Source: Acidaminococcus massiliensis (GTDB lineage: Bacteria; Bacillota; Negativicutes; Acidaminococcales; Acidaminococcaceae). Taken from it: a DNA stretch of 64,000 bases. Location: assembly GCF_900095825.1 (NCBI RefSeq), contig NZ_LT608315.1, positions 1,724,311 through 1,788,310 on the forward strand, in the 5' to 3' direction. Every line of letters starts with the position of its first letter. Positions within the stretch are counted from its first letter, which is position 1. Below the pieces are notes generated by a model, which worked only from the letters and a program-made list of their open reading frames with translations, was not told the origin of the DNA and made no database searches. Positions 25,893 to 34,195 of this stretch are shown here, one piece after another. A program made the translations under genes and the position numbers.

Positions 25893-27776
25893 ATGAAAAT
25901 CTTACCAACCATACATGCCCCGTCAGACCTGAAAAAAATACCCAATGAACAGCTGCCGGAACTCTGCCGGGAAATCCGAGAGGAGATCCTGGCAGTGACC
26001 AGCAAAAACGGCGGCCATCTGGCTCCCAATCTGGGGGTGGTGGAACTGACCGTGGCCCTGCACAAGGTATTTTCCATGCCCAGGGACAAAATCGTCTGGG
26101 ATGTAGGACACCAGTCCTATGTCCACAAGCTCCTCACCGGACGGCAGGCAGAGTTCCCAACCCTGCGGCAGTACGGAGGCCTGTGCGGGTTTCCCAAACG
26201 GTCGGAAAGCGAGTATGACTGTTTCGGCACCGGCCATTCCAGCACTTCCATCTCGGCGGCCCTGGGTATCGCCTGTGCCCGGGATCTGGCCGGGGATGAC
26301 TACAATGTGATCGCCGTCATCGGAGACGGAGCCCTTACGGGCGGGGAAGCCATGGAAGGGCTGAACAACGCAGGGGATCTCCACAAGAAGCTGATCGTGG
26401 TCCTTAACGATAATGAAATGTCCATTTCCAAGAATGTGGGGGCCCTTTCTTCCTATCTGACGGAACTCCGGACGGATCCCACTTATTCCCGGGTGAAGAC
26501 GGAGGTGGAAGGCTTCCTGAAAAGCCTGCCTTCCATCGGCAGCAGCGTGGCCCGGGCGGTGGGACGGTTGAAGGACAGCTTCAAGTATTTCTTTGTGCCC
26601 GGGATGCTCTTCGAGGATTTCGGCTTCAAGTATCTGGGCCCGGTGGACGGCCACGACTTGGATGCCCTGATGGAGACCTTTGAAAAAGCCAAACAGCTCA
26701 ATGAACCGGTCTTCATCCATGTGCTCACCACCAAGGGGAAGGGATACAAACCGGCGGAGGAACGGCCCAATGCTTTCCACGGGACGGGTCCTTTCGACAT
26801 TCCCACAGGGAAAAAGTTCAGCAACCCCAAAGCTCCGGCCACTTATACCAAGGTGTTCAGCGATGCCCTGGTGGAACTGGGAGAGAAGAACCGAAAAGTG
26901 GTGGCCATCACCGCCGCCATGCCGGAAGGGACCGGGTTGGATGTGTTCGGCAAATATTATCCGGACCGGTTCTTTGATGTAGGGATCGCGGAACAGCATG
27001 CGGTGACCATGGGGGCCGGATTGGCGGCCAACGGCTACCATCCCCTGGTGGCACTCTATTCTACTTTCGCCCAGCGGGCCTTCGACCAGCTGCTCCATGA
27101 CGTGGCCATGCAGAACCTGCCCTTTACCCTCTGCCTGGACCGGGCTGGCCTGGTGGGGGACGACGGCAGCACCCATCACGGGGCCTACGACCTTTCTTTC
27201 CTGCGGCTGATGCCCAATATGGTGGTCATGGCACCGGGAGACGAGAACGAACTGCGGCATATGCTGAAGACCTCCCTGGAATATGAGGGGCCTTCCATGC
27301 TCCGCTATCCCCGGGGTTCCGGCCTGGGTGTCCCGCTGGATCCGATGCTCCATACCCTGCCCTTGGGGAAGAGCCGGCGCCTCCGGGAAGGGAACCAGAT
27401 CGATCTGTGGGCGGTAGGGACCATGGTGGATACGGCCTGTAAAGTGGCGGACCTGCTGGCCAAAGAGGGGATTTCCGCAGGAGTGGTCAATGCCCGGTTC
27501 ATCAAGCCTTTGGATCAAGAAGCCTTGGAAGCAGCCAGCCATCAGGTGAAACTGCTGGTGACCCTGGAGGAAAATTCTTTGGCCGGAGGATTCGGGGAAG
27601 GGGTGCTGGATCTCCTGAACCGGCTCCATCGGCTCCGGGAATGCCGGGTGCTGAACCTGGGCATCCCGGATCTGTACGTGCCCCATGGGAAACGGGAACG
27701 GCTGCTCCAGGATCTGAAACTGGATCCGGAAGGGGCGGCAGGGACCATCCTGGCAGCTTGGAAAGAGGAACTATGA
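25893..27776 (+). CDS. dxs: 1-deoxy-D-xylulose-5-phosphate synthase
   Basis: A 627-residue thiamine-diphosphate enzyme making DXP from pyruvate and glyceraldehyde-3-phosphate, first step of the MEP pathway. Visible signatures: GGHLAPNLGVVELTVALH, DVGHQSYVHKLLTGR, the ThDP motif GDGALTGGEAMEGLNNAG with VLNDNEMSIS, and YSTFAQRAFDQLLHD with DRAGLVGDDGSTHHG in the transketolase-like part. Length is normal. The final ATGA overlaps the tlyA start. Confidence 0.97.
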   Translation: MKILPTIHAPSDLKKIPNEQLPELCREIREEILAVTSKNGGHLAPNLGVVELTVALHKVFSMPRDKIVWDVGHQSYVHKLLTGRQAEFPTLRQYGGLCGFPKRSESEYDCFGTGHSSTSISAALGIACARDLAGDDYNVIAVIGDGALTGGEAMEGLNNAGDLHKKLIVVLNDNEMSISKNVGALSSYLTELRTDPTYSRVKTEVEGFLKSLPSIGSSVARAVGRLKDSFKYFFVPGMLFEDFGFKYLGPVDGHDLDALMETFEKAKQLNEPVFIHVLTTKGKGYKPAEERPNAFHGTGPFDIPTGKKFSNPKAPATYTKVFSDALVELGEKNRKVVAITAAMPEGTGLDVFGKYYPDRFFDVGIAEQHAVTMGAGLAANGYHPLVALYSTFAQRAFDQLLHDVAMQNLPFTLCLDRAGLVGDDGSTHHGAYDLSFLRLMPNMVVMAPGDENELRHMLKTSLEYEGPSMLRYPRGSGLGVPLDPMLHTLPLGKSRRLREGNQIDLWAVGTMVDTACKVADLLAKEGISAGVVNARFIKPLDQEALEAASHQVKLLVTLEENSLAGGFGEGVLDLLNRLHRLRECRVLNLGIPDLYVPHGKRERLLQDLKLDPEGAAGTILAAWKEEL

Positions 27777-28576
27777 AAAAAGAACGTTTGGATGTGTTTT
27801 TGACAGAACAGGGATTTTTTGAATCCCGGAGCAAGGCCCAGGCGGTGATCATGGCCGGGGAGGTGCTGGTGAACGACCAAAAGATCGACAAGCCCGGCAC
27901 CATGGTGAAGCCCGATGCTAAGATTACCCTCTTGGGGAAAAAGATGCCCTTTGTGAGCCGGGGAGGCTATAAACTGGACAAATCCCTGAAAGTGTTCCCC
28001 ATTTCTCTGGAAGGGAAGGTGGTGGCAGACCTAGGGGCTTCTACCGGCGGTTTTACGGACTGTGCCCTCCAGCACGGGGCCAGCAAGGTCTATGCCATCG
28101 ATGTGGGCTACGGGCAGCTGGCCTGGAAACTCCGGCAGGATCCCCGGGTGGTGAACCTGGAACGGACCAATGTCCGTTTCCTGGAAGCCGATTCCCTGGG
28201 GGAATTGGTGGATTGCTTCACCATCGATGTGGCTTTCATTTTCCTGGACAAAGTGCTGCCCAGTGCCTACAAGATCTTGAAGCCCGACGGCTTCGGCATC
28301 GCTCTGATCAAGCCCCAATTCGAGGCGGGGCGGGAAAAAGTGGGGAAAAAAGGCGTGGTCCGGGATCCGGCGGTCCATCTGGAAGTGATAGAGAAAGTCA
28401 TCGGTCAGGCCCGGGAATTGGGGTTCGTCCCCCTGGGGCTTGATTTTTCACCCATCCGGGGTCCGGAAGGGAATATCGAATATCTCTTTTATATGGGAAA
28501 ACAGGGAGAGGATGCAGTGAGCCCGGAACGGATCCGGGAAGTGGTCGCCGCATCCCATGAAACCCTGGAAAAATAA
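27773..28576 (+). CDS. tlyA: TlyA-family rRNA methyltransferase
   Basis: 267 residues: an S4 RNA-binding domain ([35 protein letters not shown]), then an FtsJ-like methyltransferase with [16 protein letters not shown], the SAM loop [20 protein letters not shown] and [14 protein letters not shown]. TlyA proteins 2'-O-methylate rRNA cytidines, and some act as haemolysins by annotation only. The gene overlaps dxs by four bases, as in many Firmicutes. Confidence 0.93.
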   Translation: MKKERLDVFLTEQGFFESRSKAQAVIMAGEVLVNDQKIDKPGTMVKPDAKITLLGKKMPFVSRGGYKLDKSLKVFPISLEGKVVADLGASTGGFTDCALQHGASKVYAIDVGYGQLAWKLRQDPRVVNLERTNVRFLEADSLGELVDCFTIDVAFIFLDKVLPSAYKILKPDGFGIALIKPQFEAGREKVGKKGVVRDPAVHLEVIEKVIGQARELGFVPLGLDFSPIRGPEGNIEYLFYMGKQGEDAVSPERIREVVAASHETLEK

Positions 28577-28595
28577 GGGCATGGGGGGAATCAGC

Positions 28596-29474
28596 ATGGA
28601 AAAGGAACTGCAGATCGGGGTGTTTCCCAATCTGCCCAAGGAAAAGGTACGGGCCTGGCTGCCCAGACTGGTGGAATTTTGCCGGGAAGAAGAAATCCCT
28701 TTGGTTTTTCCCCAGGAGATCGCCGGCTCTTTCGGTGTCCCTGGATACGACCAGGAAGACCCTGCCAGCCTCAGCCAGTTGTCCCTGGCCCTGACTTTAG
28801 GCGGGGACGGGACCATCCTGCGGGCGGCCCGGTACGTGACGCCTCTCAATATCCCTCTCCTGGGGGTCAACATGGGGAAACTGGGCTTTTTGACGGAAGT
28901 GGAAGCCAAGGATCTGTTTCCTACTTTGCTGAAAGTGAAAAAGGGAGCCTATACCCTGGAAAAACGGAATATGCTCCAGCTGACGGTCTGGCAGGGGGAA
29001 AAAATGACCTGCAAGGCCCATGCCCTGAATGATATGGTGCTGGAGAGCAGCGACCGGTCCCGGCTCACCCGGCTGAGCCTAAAAGTGGCGGGAGAACCGA
29101 CGGCCAACGCACCTTCCGATGGGCTGATCATTGCCACGGCCACTGGTTCCACCGCCTATTCCCTTTCTGCAGGAGGGCCGGTGGTGCACCCCAGCCTGCA
29201 GGTGAGCATCATCACCCCCATCTGTCCCCATGCCCTCCATGCCAGACCCCTGGTGATCCCCATGGAACATCCCATTGAGATCACCCCCCGTCCTCCTTAT
29301 GAAACGATCTTGATTTCAGCAGATGGGATGACGGTGAGCAATCTGGCCTGGAACCAGCGGGCGCTGATTGAAAAATCTCCCAATGATGCCCGGTTCGTGC
29401 GCATCAATCCTTTGTCCTACTATACGACCTGGCAGGACAGGATGCTGAAGAACGAAGGTCAGACCATTCTATAG
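28596..29474 (+). CDS. nadK: NAD kinase
   Basis: A 292-residue ATP-NAD kinase making NADP. Key motifs are [12 protein letters not shown] (catalytic GGDG), [22 protein letters not shown] and [19 protein letters not shown]. The ATG at 28596, with GGGGGGAA upstream, gives the usual N-terminus; in-frame ATG codons at 28557 and 28581 would add residues overlapping tlyA. It lies between tlyA and argR. Confidence 0.95.
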   Translation: MEKELQIGVFPNLPKEKVRAWLPRLVEFCREEEIPLVFPQEIAGSFGVPGYDQEDPASLSQLSLALTLGGDGTILRAARYVTPLNIPLLGVNMGKLGFLTEVEAKDLFPTLLKVKKGAYTLEKRNMLQLTVWQGEKMTCKAHALNDMVLESSDRSRLTRLSLKVAGEPTANAPSDGLIIATATGSTAYSLSAGGPVVHPSLQVSIITPICPHALHARPLVIPMEHPIEITPRPPYETILISADGMTVSNLAWNQRALIEKSPNDARFVRINPLSYYTTWQDRMLKNEGQTIL

Positions 29475-29489
29475 GAGGCTGAGAAAAGC

Positions 29490-29945
29490 ATGAAACTATC
29501 CAGGCAGGAAGCCATCAAGAATATCATCAAAGAACAGCAGATCGAGACCCAGAGCGACCTGGCCGAGGCCCTGAAGAAAGCCGGCTTCAATGTGACCCAG
29601 GCTACGGTTTCCCGGGACATCAAGGAAATGATGCTGATCAAGATCCCCGATGAGGACGGCCGGTACAAGTATTCCTTCCCTTCGGAGAACAGCAAGATCC
29701 TCACGGTGGAACGGCTGGAAGACACCCTCCGGGGCTATACCCTGACCATCAGTTCCGCCGAGAACCTGATCGTCCTCCATACCTTGCCCGGGACGGCCCA
29801 GGCGGTGGCCTATGCCCTGGACCACCTGAACTGGAAGGAGCTGCTGGGGACCGTAGGAGGGGATGATACGGTGCTGCTGATCGTAGACAGCAAGGAACAT
29901 GTGGAAACCGTGAAAGGCCGCTTGATGGCCAAGAAAGGACGCTGA
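29490..29945 (+). CDS. argR: Arginine repressor ArgR
   Basis: 151 residues with N-terminal winged helix (RQEAIKNIIKEQQIETQSDL, VTQATVSRDIKEMMLIKIP) and C-terminal arginine-binding hexamerisation domain (LPGTAQAVAYALDHL, GTVGGDDTVLLIV). It should repress arginine biosynthesis or tune catabolism in response to arginine. Its place between nadK and recN is a conserved Firmicute arrangement. Confidence 0.95.
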   Translation: MKLSRQEAIKNIIKEQQIETQSDLAEALKKAGFNVTQATVSRDIKEMMLIKIPDEDGRYKYSFPSENSKILTVERLEDTLRGYTLTISSAENLIVLHTLPGTAQAVAYALDHLNWKELLGTVGGDDTVLLIVDSKEHVETVKGRLMAKKGR

Positions 29946-29946
29946 C

Positions 29947-31668
29947 ATGCTGAATTCCTTGGAAGTGGACAATTTTGCCCTGATCGATCACCTGCGGGTA
30001 GATTTTGCACCGGGCTTCAATGTGTTCACCGGGGAGACCGGCGCCGGCAAATCCATCCTCATCGATGCCTTCAGCATTGTGCTGGGGAGCCGGGCCAGCG
30101 TGGATTACCTGCGGAAAGGAGCGGACGCCTACTGGATCCAGGCGGTGTTCGACATCGAAGGCATGGAGAATGTCCATGACATCCTCCGGGAACTGGACCT
30201 GGATCTGGGGGAAGATACCCTGTTCCTCCGGCGCAAGGTAACTGCGGCCGGAAAGAGCCAGGCTTTCGTGAACGAACGGCAGGTGCCGGTGTACGTGCTC
30301 AGCCGTCTGGCCAGCCATCTGGTGGATATCCACGGCCAGCATGAGAACCAGACCCTGCTGGCTCCTGGAGCGGCTCTGACCATCCTGGACCATATGGATC
30401 CGGGGCTGCCGCCTCTGTTGGAAAAGTACCAGGAAAAATTCGTGGCTTACGACAAAGCCCGAGAGACCGTGAAGAAGTGGCTGCTGAAGGATGCTCACCA
30501 GACAGAAGACCTGGAACGGCTGGAGGGAGAAATCCAAGAAATCGATGAAGCTCGGATCCAGCCGGGAGAAGATGAAAAGCTCCGGGAGACGGTCCGGAAG
30601 CTGAGCAACCAGGAGAAGATCCTCCAAGCGGTGGGAGAAGCCCACCATTATCTGGAAGGCGGCGAAGACAGCCTGCCCAGTGCCCTGGATGCCATCAATA
30701 CGGCCCGGTCCGCTTTGGAAGGGGTGCTGGACTACGCTCCTGAGTTAAAAACCTATGCAGATAGTATGGATTCGGCCTGGGAGACTCTGGAAGATGTGCG
30801 CCAGTCCCTGGGGGATATCCTGGCGGTGGACCACGAAGACCGGGAGACCCTGGAAGCGGCCCAGGAACGGCTGGATCAGCTGTACCGGCTGAAACAGAAA
30901 TATGGGGGCAGCCTGGAAGAAGTGCTGGCCTATCGGGACCGGGCCCAGACGGAATACGAAGGGCTCCTTTCCTTGGAATCCACCCTCAGCCGGCTGCGGA
31001 AACAGGAAGCCATCCTGAAAGCGGAGATGCAGACGGAAGCGGATAAACTGACGGCCGCCCGGAAAAAGGCGGCTGCCCGCCTGGTGGAAGCCCTGCTGCC
31101 CCATATCCGGGATCTGGCCATGCCTGAGGGACGGGTGGATCTTCAGTTCACCCGTCTGCCGGAGTGCCACGGCCGGGGCCAGGACAATGTCCAGTTCCTG
31201 TTTTCTGCCAATGCTGGGATGGACCTGAAACCCTTGGGGCGGATCGCTTCCGGCGGGGAACTGTCCCGGTTCGCCCTGGCCCTGAAGACCGTCATGATGA
31301 AGAAGTTCGGGGTGCCCACCATGATCTTCGATGAGATCGATACAGGGGTGGGCGGCGTCACCGCTGAAAAAATGGCCGAGAAGATGGCCCTGATCGCCCG
31401 GGAACGGCAGGTACTCTGCATCACCCATCTGGCCCAGATCGCCTGTTTCGCGGATCAGCATCTGTATATCCGGAAAAAGACGGTAGGGGGCAGCACTCTC
31501 AGCCAGGTGGCGGCCCTGGATGAGGAAGGAAGGATCCAGGAAATCATGCGTATGACCGGCGGCACCAATACCTCCCGTTCCGCCCGGGAAAACGCCAGGG
31601 AACTCCTGGCCATGGCCGCCAAATTCAAGAAAACGAAGGAGTCTTGTGTCCATGAAAACCCTGCATGA
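29947..31668 (+). CDS. recN: DNA repair protein RecN
   Basis: A 573-residue SMC-like ATPase for double-strand break repair. The N-terminal Walker A is GETGAGKSILIDAFSIVLG, preceded by NFALIDHLRVDF. The centre is coiled coil with VDIHGQHENQTLL near residue 120. The C-terminal signature ASGGELSRFALALK and Walker B MIFDEIDTGVGG are intact, followed by CITHLAQIA. It starts two bases after argR and overlaps the next gene. Confidence 0.96.
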   Translation: MLNSLEVDNFALIDHLRVDFAPGFNVFTGETGAGKSILIDAFSIVLGSRASVDYLRKGADAYWIQAVFDIEGMENVHDILRELDLDLGEDTLFLRRKVTAAGKSQAFVNERQVPVYVLSRLASHLVDIHGQHENQTLLAPGAALTILDHMDPGLPPLLEKYQEKFVAYDKARETVKKWLLKDAHQTEDLERLEGEIQEIDEARIQPGEDEKLRETVRKLSNQEKILQAVGEAHHYLEGGEDSLPSALDAINTARSALEGVLDYAPELKTYADSMDSAWETLEDVRQSLGDILAVDHEDRETLEAAQERLDQLYRLKQKYGGSLEEVLAYRDRAQTEYEGLLSLESTLSRLRKQEAILKAEMQTEADKLTAARKKAAARLVEALLPHIRDLAMPEGRVDLQFTRLPECHGRGQDNVQFLFSANAGMDLKPLGRIASGGELSRFALALKTVMMKKFGVPTMIFDEIDTGVGGVTAEKMAEKMALIARERQVLCITHLAQIACFADQHLYIRKKTVGGSTLSQVAALDEEGRIQEIMRMTGGTNTSRSARENARELLAMAAKFKKTKESCVHENPA

Positions 31669-32209
31669 CAAACAGCTGGATGAACAGCAGCTTTCCAGCA
31701 GGACGGCTTTTGAAGGCCGTCTGCTCCACTTGTTTGTAGACAAAGTCGCACTGCCCAACGGGAATGAATCCACCCGGGAGTACATCCTCCACCAGGGAGC
31801 GGTGGGGATCCTGCCGGTGAAAGAGGACGGCAGCATGGTCTTTGTGAAACAGTACCGGTATCCGGTCCATTCCGTGATCTATGAGATCCCAGCGGGAAAA
31901 CTGGAAAAAGGAGAAGAGATCCTGCCCAGTGCCAAACGGGAACTTTCCGAGGAAACCGGCCTGACCGCAGAACGCTGGACCAAACTGACTTCCACGGTGA
32001 CTACCCCTGGTTTCACCAACGAAACCATCCATCTGTTCCTGGCGGAAGGACTCAGCCAGGGGAAGATGCATCCGGATCCCGATGAATTCCTGGAAGTGGT
32101 GTCCATTCCGGAGGACAAAGTGAAACAAATGGTCTTGTCAGAAGATATCTTTGATGCAAAAACCCTTGCAGCACTTCTCCTATACTTCCTCAAAAAGGAA
32201 GCCTGTTAA
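31652..32209 (+). CDS. NUDIX hydrolase, ADP-ribose pyrophosphatase type
   Basis: 185 residues. The ATG at 31652 has AAGGAG ten bases upstream; a GTG at 31646 is too close to it. The NUDIX box GKLEKGEEILPSAKRELSEE followed by TGL is intact, preceded by YEIPAGK as in ADP-ribose pyrophosphatases (NudF-like). It likely cleaves ADP-ribose to AMP and ribose-5-phosphate. It overlaps the end of recN by 17 bases. Confidence 0.9.
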   Translation: MKTLHDKQLDEQQLSSRTAFEGRLLHLFVDKVALPNGNESTREYILHQGAVGILPVKEDGSMVFVKQYRYPVHSVIYEIPAGKLEKGEEILPSAKRELSEETGLTAERWTKLTSTVTTPGFTNETIHLFLAEGLSQGKMHPDPDEFLEVVSIPEDKVKQMVLSEDIFDAKTLAALLLYFLKKEAC

Positions 32210-32269
32210 AGAACTCTGTAAAAACTTTGTAAAAATAAAAAAATATGTAACAAAACTTTAAAAGTATGT

Positions 32270-32275
32270 TATAAT
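32270..32275 (+). promoter_or_regulatory. -10 box of the spoVS-like gene
   Basis: TATAAT in a very AT-rich stretch, implying a leader of about 100 bases before the ATG at 32384. The leader holds the palindrome CTGTTAACAG near 32308. No good -35 box is seen. Confidence 0.5.
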
Positions 32276-32383
32276 ATCCATAAATTGATTTTTGGGAAAC
32301 GTTCTACTGTTAACAGATGTAATCGAAAGACAACGGAATGAACATTTTCCAAATTTCATAAAATAAGATGAGGGGGAACGAAC

Positions 32384-32644
32384 ATGGATGTACTAAAGGT
32401 TTCGACAAAATCCAATCCGAATTCTGTAGCAGGTGCGTTAGCAGGGGTATTGAGAGAAAATGGCAAAGCAGAGATCCAGGCCATCGGCGCCGGTGCGCTG
32501 AACCAAGCTGTAAAGGCAATCGCCATTGCACGCGGCTTTGTGGCACCTCATGGGATGGATCTGGTTTGTGTCCCCGCATTCATTGACATTAACATTGATG
32601 GCGAAGAACGGATTGCCATCAAGTTGCTGGTAGAACCTCGCTGA
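32384..32644 (+). CDS. spoVS: Stage V sporulation protein S (SpoVS) family
   Basis: 86 residues matching SpoVS over its full length: LKVSTKSNPNSVAGALAGVL, then IQAIGAGALNQAVKAIAIAR, and DLVCVPAFIDINIDGEERIA. SpoVS adopts an Alba-like fold thought to bind nucleic acid. In Bacillus it acts in sporulation and septation, but it is widely conserved in bacteria that do not sporulate. It is a single-gene unit with its own long leader and terminator (32661-32707). The ATG follows GAGGGGG. Confidence 0.93.
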   Translation: MDVLKVSTKSNPNSVAGALAGVLRENGKAEIQAIGAGALNQAVKAIAIARGFVAPHGMDLVCVPAFIDINIDGEERIAIKLLVEPR

Positions 32645-32660
32645 GGAAAAGCAAAGAGAA

Positions 32661-32707
32661 GGGCTGCTGCACGTGTGGAATCACATACGTGCAGCAGCCT
32701 TTTTTTA
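32661..32707. terminator. Bidirectional terminator of the shared family
   Basis: Stem GGCTGCTGCACGT / ACGTGCAGCAGCC with a 12-base loop and T7 tail, lying between spoVS and the convergent SGNH hydrolase gene. Confidence 0.85.
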
Positions 32708-34087
32708 GTCCTCTTCTTTTTCCTTTGCTGCTTTGATCTTCTCCATGATTCCCGCCCATTGGTCCGTGATGGCCCGGGCCATCAGCCGTTTTCCCCGGAA
32801 ATTCAGGTGGAGTCCATCAAGGGCGTACTGAGTGGGGAGATCTTGGGTCTCATCGAATTGGGTCCCTAGATCGATGTACCAGGGCAGGCTGCGGATCCAG
32901 CTGTTGACCTTGTCCATTTCTTCCCGCCAGCCTTCTGCGGTGGGCTCATCGAAAGCCCGCTTGATGTTGGCTGGGTTCACCGGAGGCAGGGTCATGAAAA
33001 TGGGAGTGATCTCATTTTCTTCACACTTTTCTTTGATCCCCTTCAGATCTTGGATGACGCTTTCTCCGCTGATCCAGCCCCGGAGGCTGTTGCTGCCTGT
33101 CATGATGATCAGATACCGGGGATGGAAAGGGAGCACATCCCGGTCGAACCGTTCCAGGGTGGCCTCGCTGGTATCCCCGCTTTGGGAAAGGTTGATGCTG
33201 TCAAAGGGCAGGTAATACTGGTAGCTGTAGGCAAAATCGCTGGGTGAATAGGAAAGGTCCCCGCCTCCGTGGGAGATGCTGTCTCCCAGGGTCCCCACTT
33301 CATAGTCTGCATCCGGATCGACGGTCATGGGCTGGGGCGGACAGAACTGGCTGAGCGGAGTGCCCTTTTCATCCACGGCCCGGACCCGCCAGTACATGGT
33401 ATAGGGGGCGTAGTGGGCTTCGTCATCATACCAGTCAAAGCCAGTGGAACGGCCCCGTTCCAGCAGCTGTCCGTCGGAGGCTTCTTGGGCAGGGGAAACG
33501 GCATTGGTGTTCAGGACTTCCACTTCATAATTCCGGATCCCCTGGAGAGGGATCCAGTTGTAGACTGGATACAGGAGGGTGGTGCCGTTGCCGCTGTTGA
33601 ACCGGCTGAGGGGCATCGGGAACAGAGCTTCTTTCTTCTGGGGGTCCACATAGACGTTTTCCAGGGCGGAGGGTTCCGAAAGGGGTGTATCGTCCAGGTC
33701 GAAAGACTGGATCCGGACCTTCACATTGCCCCGTGTCTCTTGGGGGAAGGACAGGCTGCAGCCGGCTACATAACTCCGCTCTTCCGGCAGGGGAGATCCA
33801 TTGGGCAGCCATACCTGCACCCGGTAATAGACGGTACCCAAGATGGGCTTCCAGCGCAGGGTGGGGTGGAGAGAAGCCGGATGGGCTTGGGTGAAATGGG
33901 TGGTGAATTGGGGAATGGGTCTCCGGCGCTGTACCGAGGCCGCTTGGACGGCCTGGACTGCTGTCTTTGGTGCCGGGCTGTGGGCGGGGGGCAGGACGGA
34001 TGCCGCGCTGGCGGTGCCGGTAAACAACCCGGAAGCCAGCAGCAGGACAGCCAAAATACGATGGATGGGATGGATCATAGGATACAT
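32705..34087 (-). CDS. Exported SGNH/GDSL-type hydrolase
   Basis: A 460-residue secreted protein. The signal peptide spans about residues 1-29 (ILAVLLLASGLFTGTASAAS). Residues about 60-250 form two fibronectin-like beta domains (LRWKPILGTVYYRVQVWLPN, YNWIPLQGIRNYEVEVLN). The C-terminal SGNH domain shows block I LGDSISHGGG, block III TGSNSLRGW and block V DGLHLNFRG, giving the Ser-Asp-His triad. The substrate is probably an acyl or acetyl ester on envelope polysaccharide; this is not determinable here. The ATG at 34087 follows GAAGG. Confidence 0.88.
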   Translation of the reverse strand: MYPMIHPIHRILAVLLLASGLFTGTASAASVLPPAHSPAPKTAVQAVQAASVQRRRPIPQFTTHFTQAHPASLHPTLRWKPILGTVYYRVQVWLPNGSPLPEERSYVAGCSLSFPQETRGNVKVRIQSFDLDDTPLSEPSALENVYVDPQKKEALFPMPLSRFNSGNGTTLLYPVYNWIPLQGIRNYEVEVLNTNAVSPAQEASDGQLLERGRSTGFDWYDDEAHYAPYTMYWRVRAVDEKGTPLSQFCPPQPMTVDPDADYEVGTLGDSISHGGGDLSYSPSDFAYSYQYYLPFDSINLSQSGDTSEATLERFDRDVLPFHPRYLIIMTGSNSLRGWISGESVIQDLKGIKEKCEENEITPIFMTLPPVNPANIKRAFDEPTAEGWREEMDKVNSWIRSLPWYIDLGTQFDETQDLPTQYALDGLHLNFRGKRLMARAITDQWAGIMEKIKAAKEKEED

Positions 34088-34147
34088 GGAGAGTTACCTT
34101 CTCTTTCACATTGTAGGGATTCTTACCGTATTGTACCATAAATCCCT

Positions 34148-34175
34148 TTGCTTTTCCGGGAAAACCTGTTATGCT
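34148..34175 (+). promoter_or_regulatory. Promoter of the OLD-family gene
   Basis: TTGCTT (34148-34153), a 16-base spacer and TATGCT (34170-34175). It gives a short leader before GGGGAGG and the ATG at 34196. Confidence 0.45.
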
Positions 34176-34195
34176 GATGGCGGGGAGGTGTGTAC

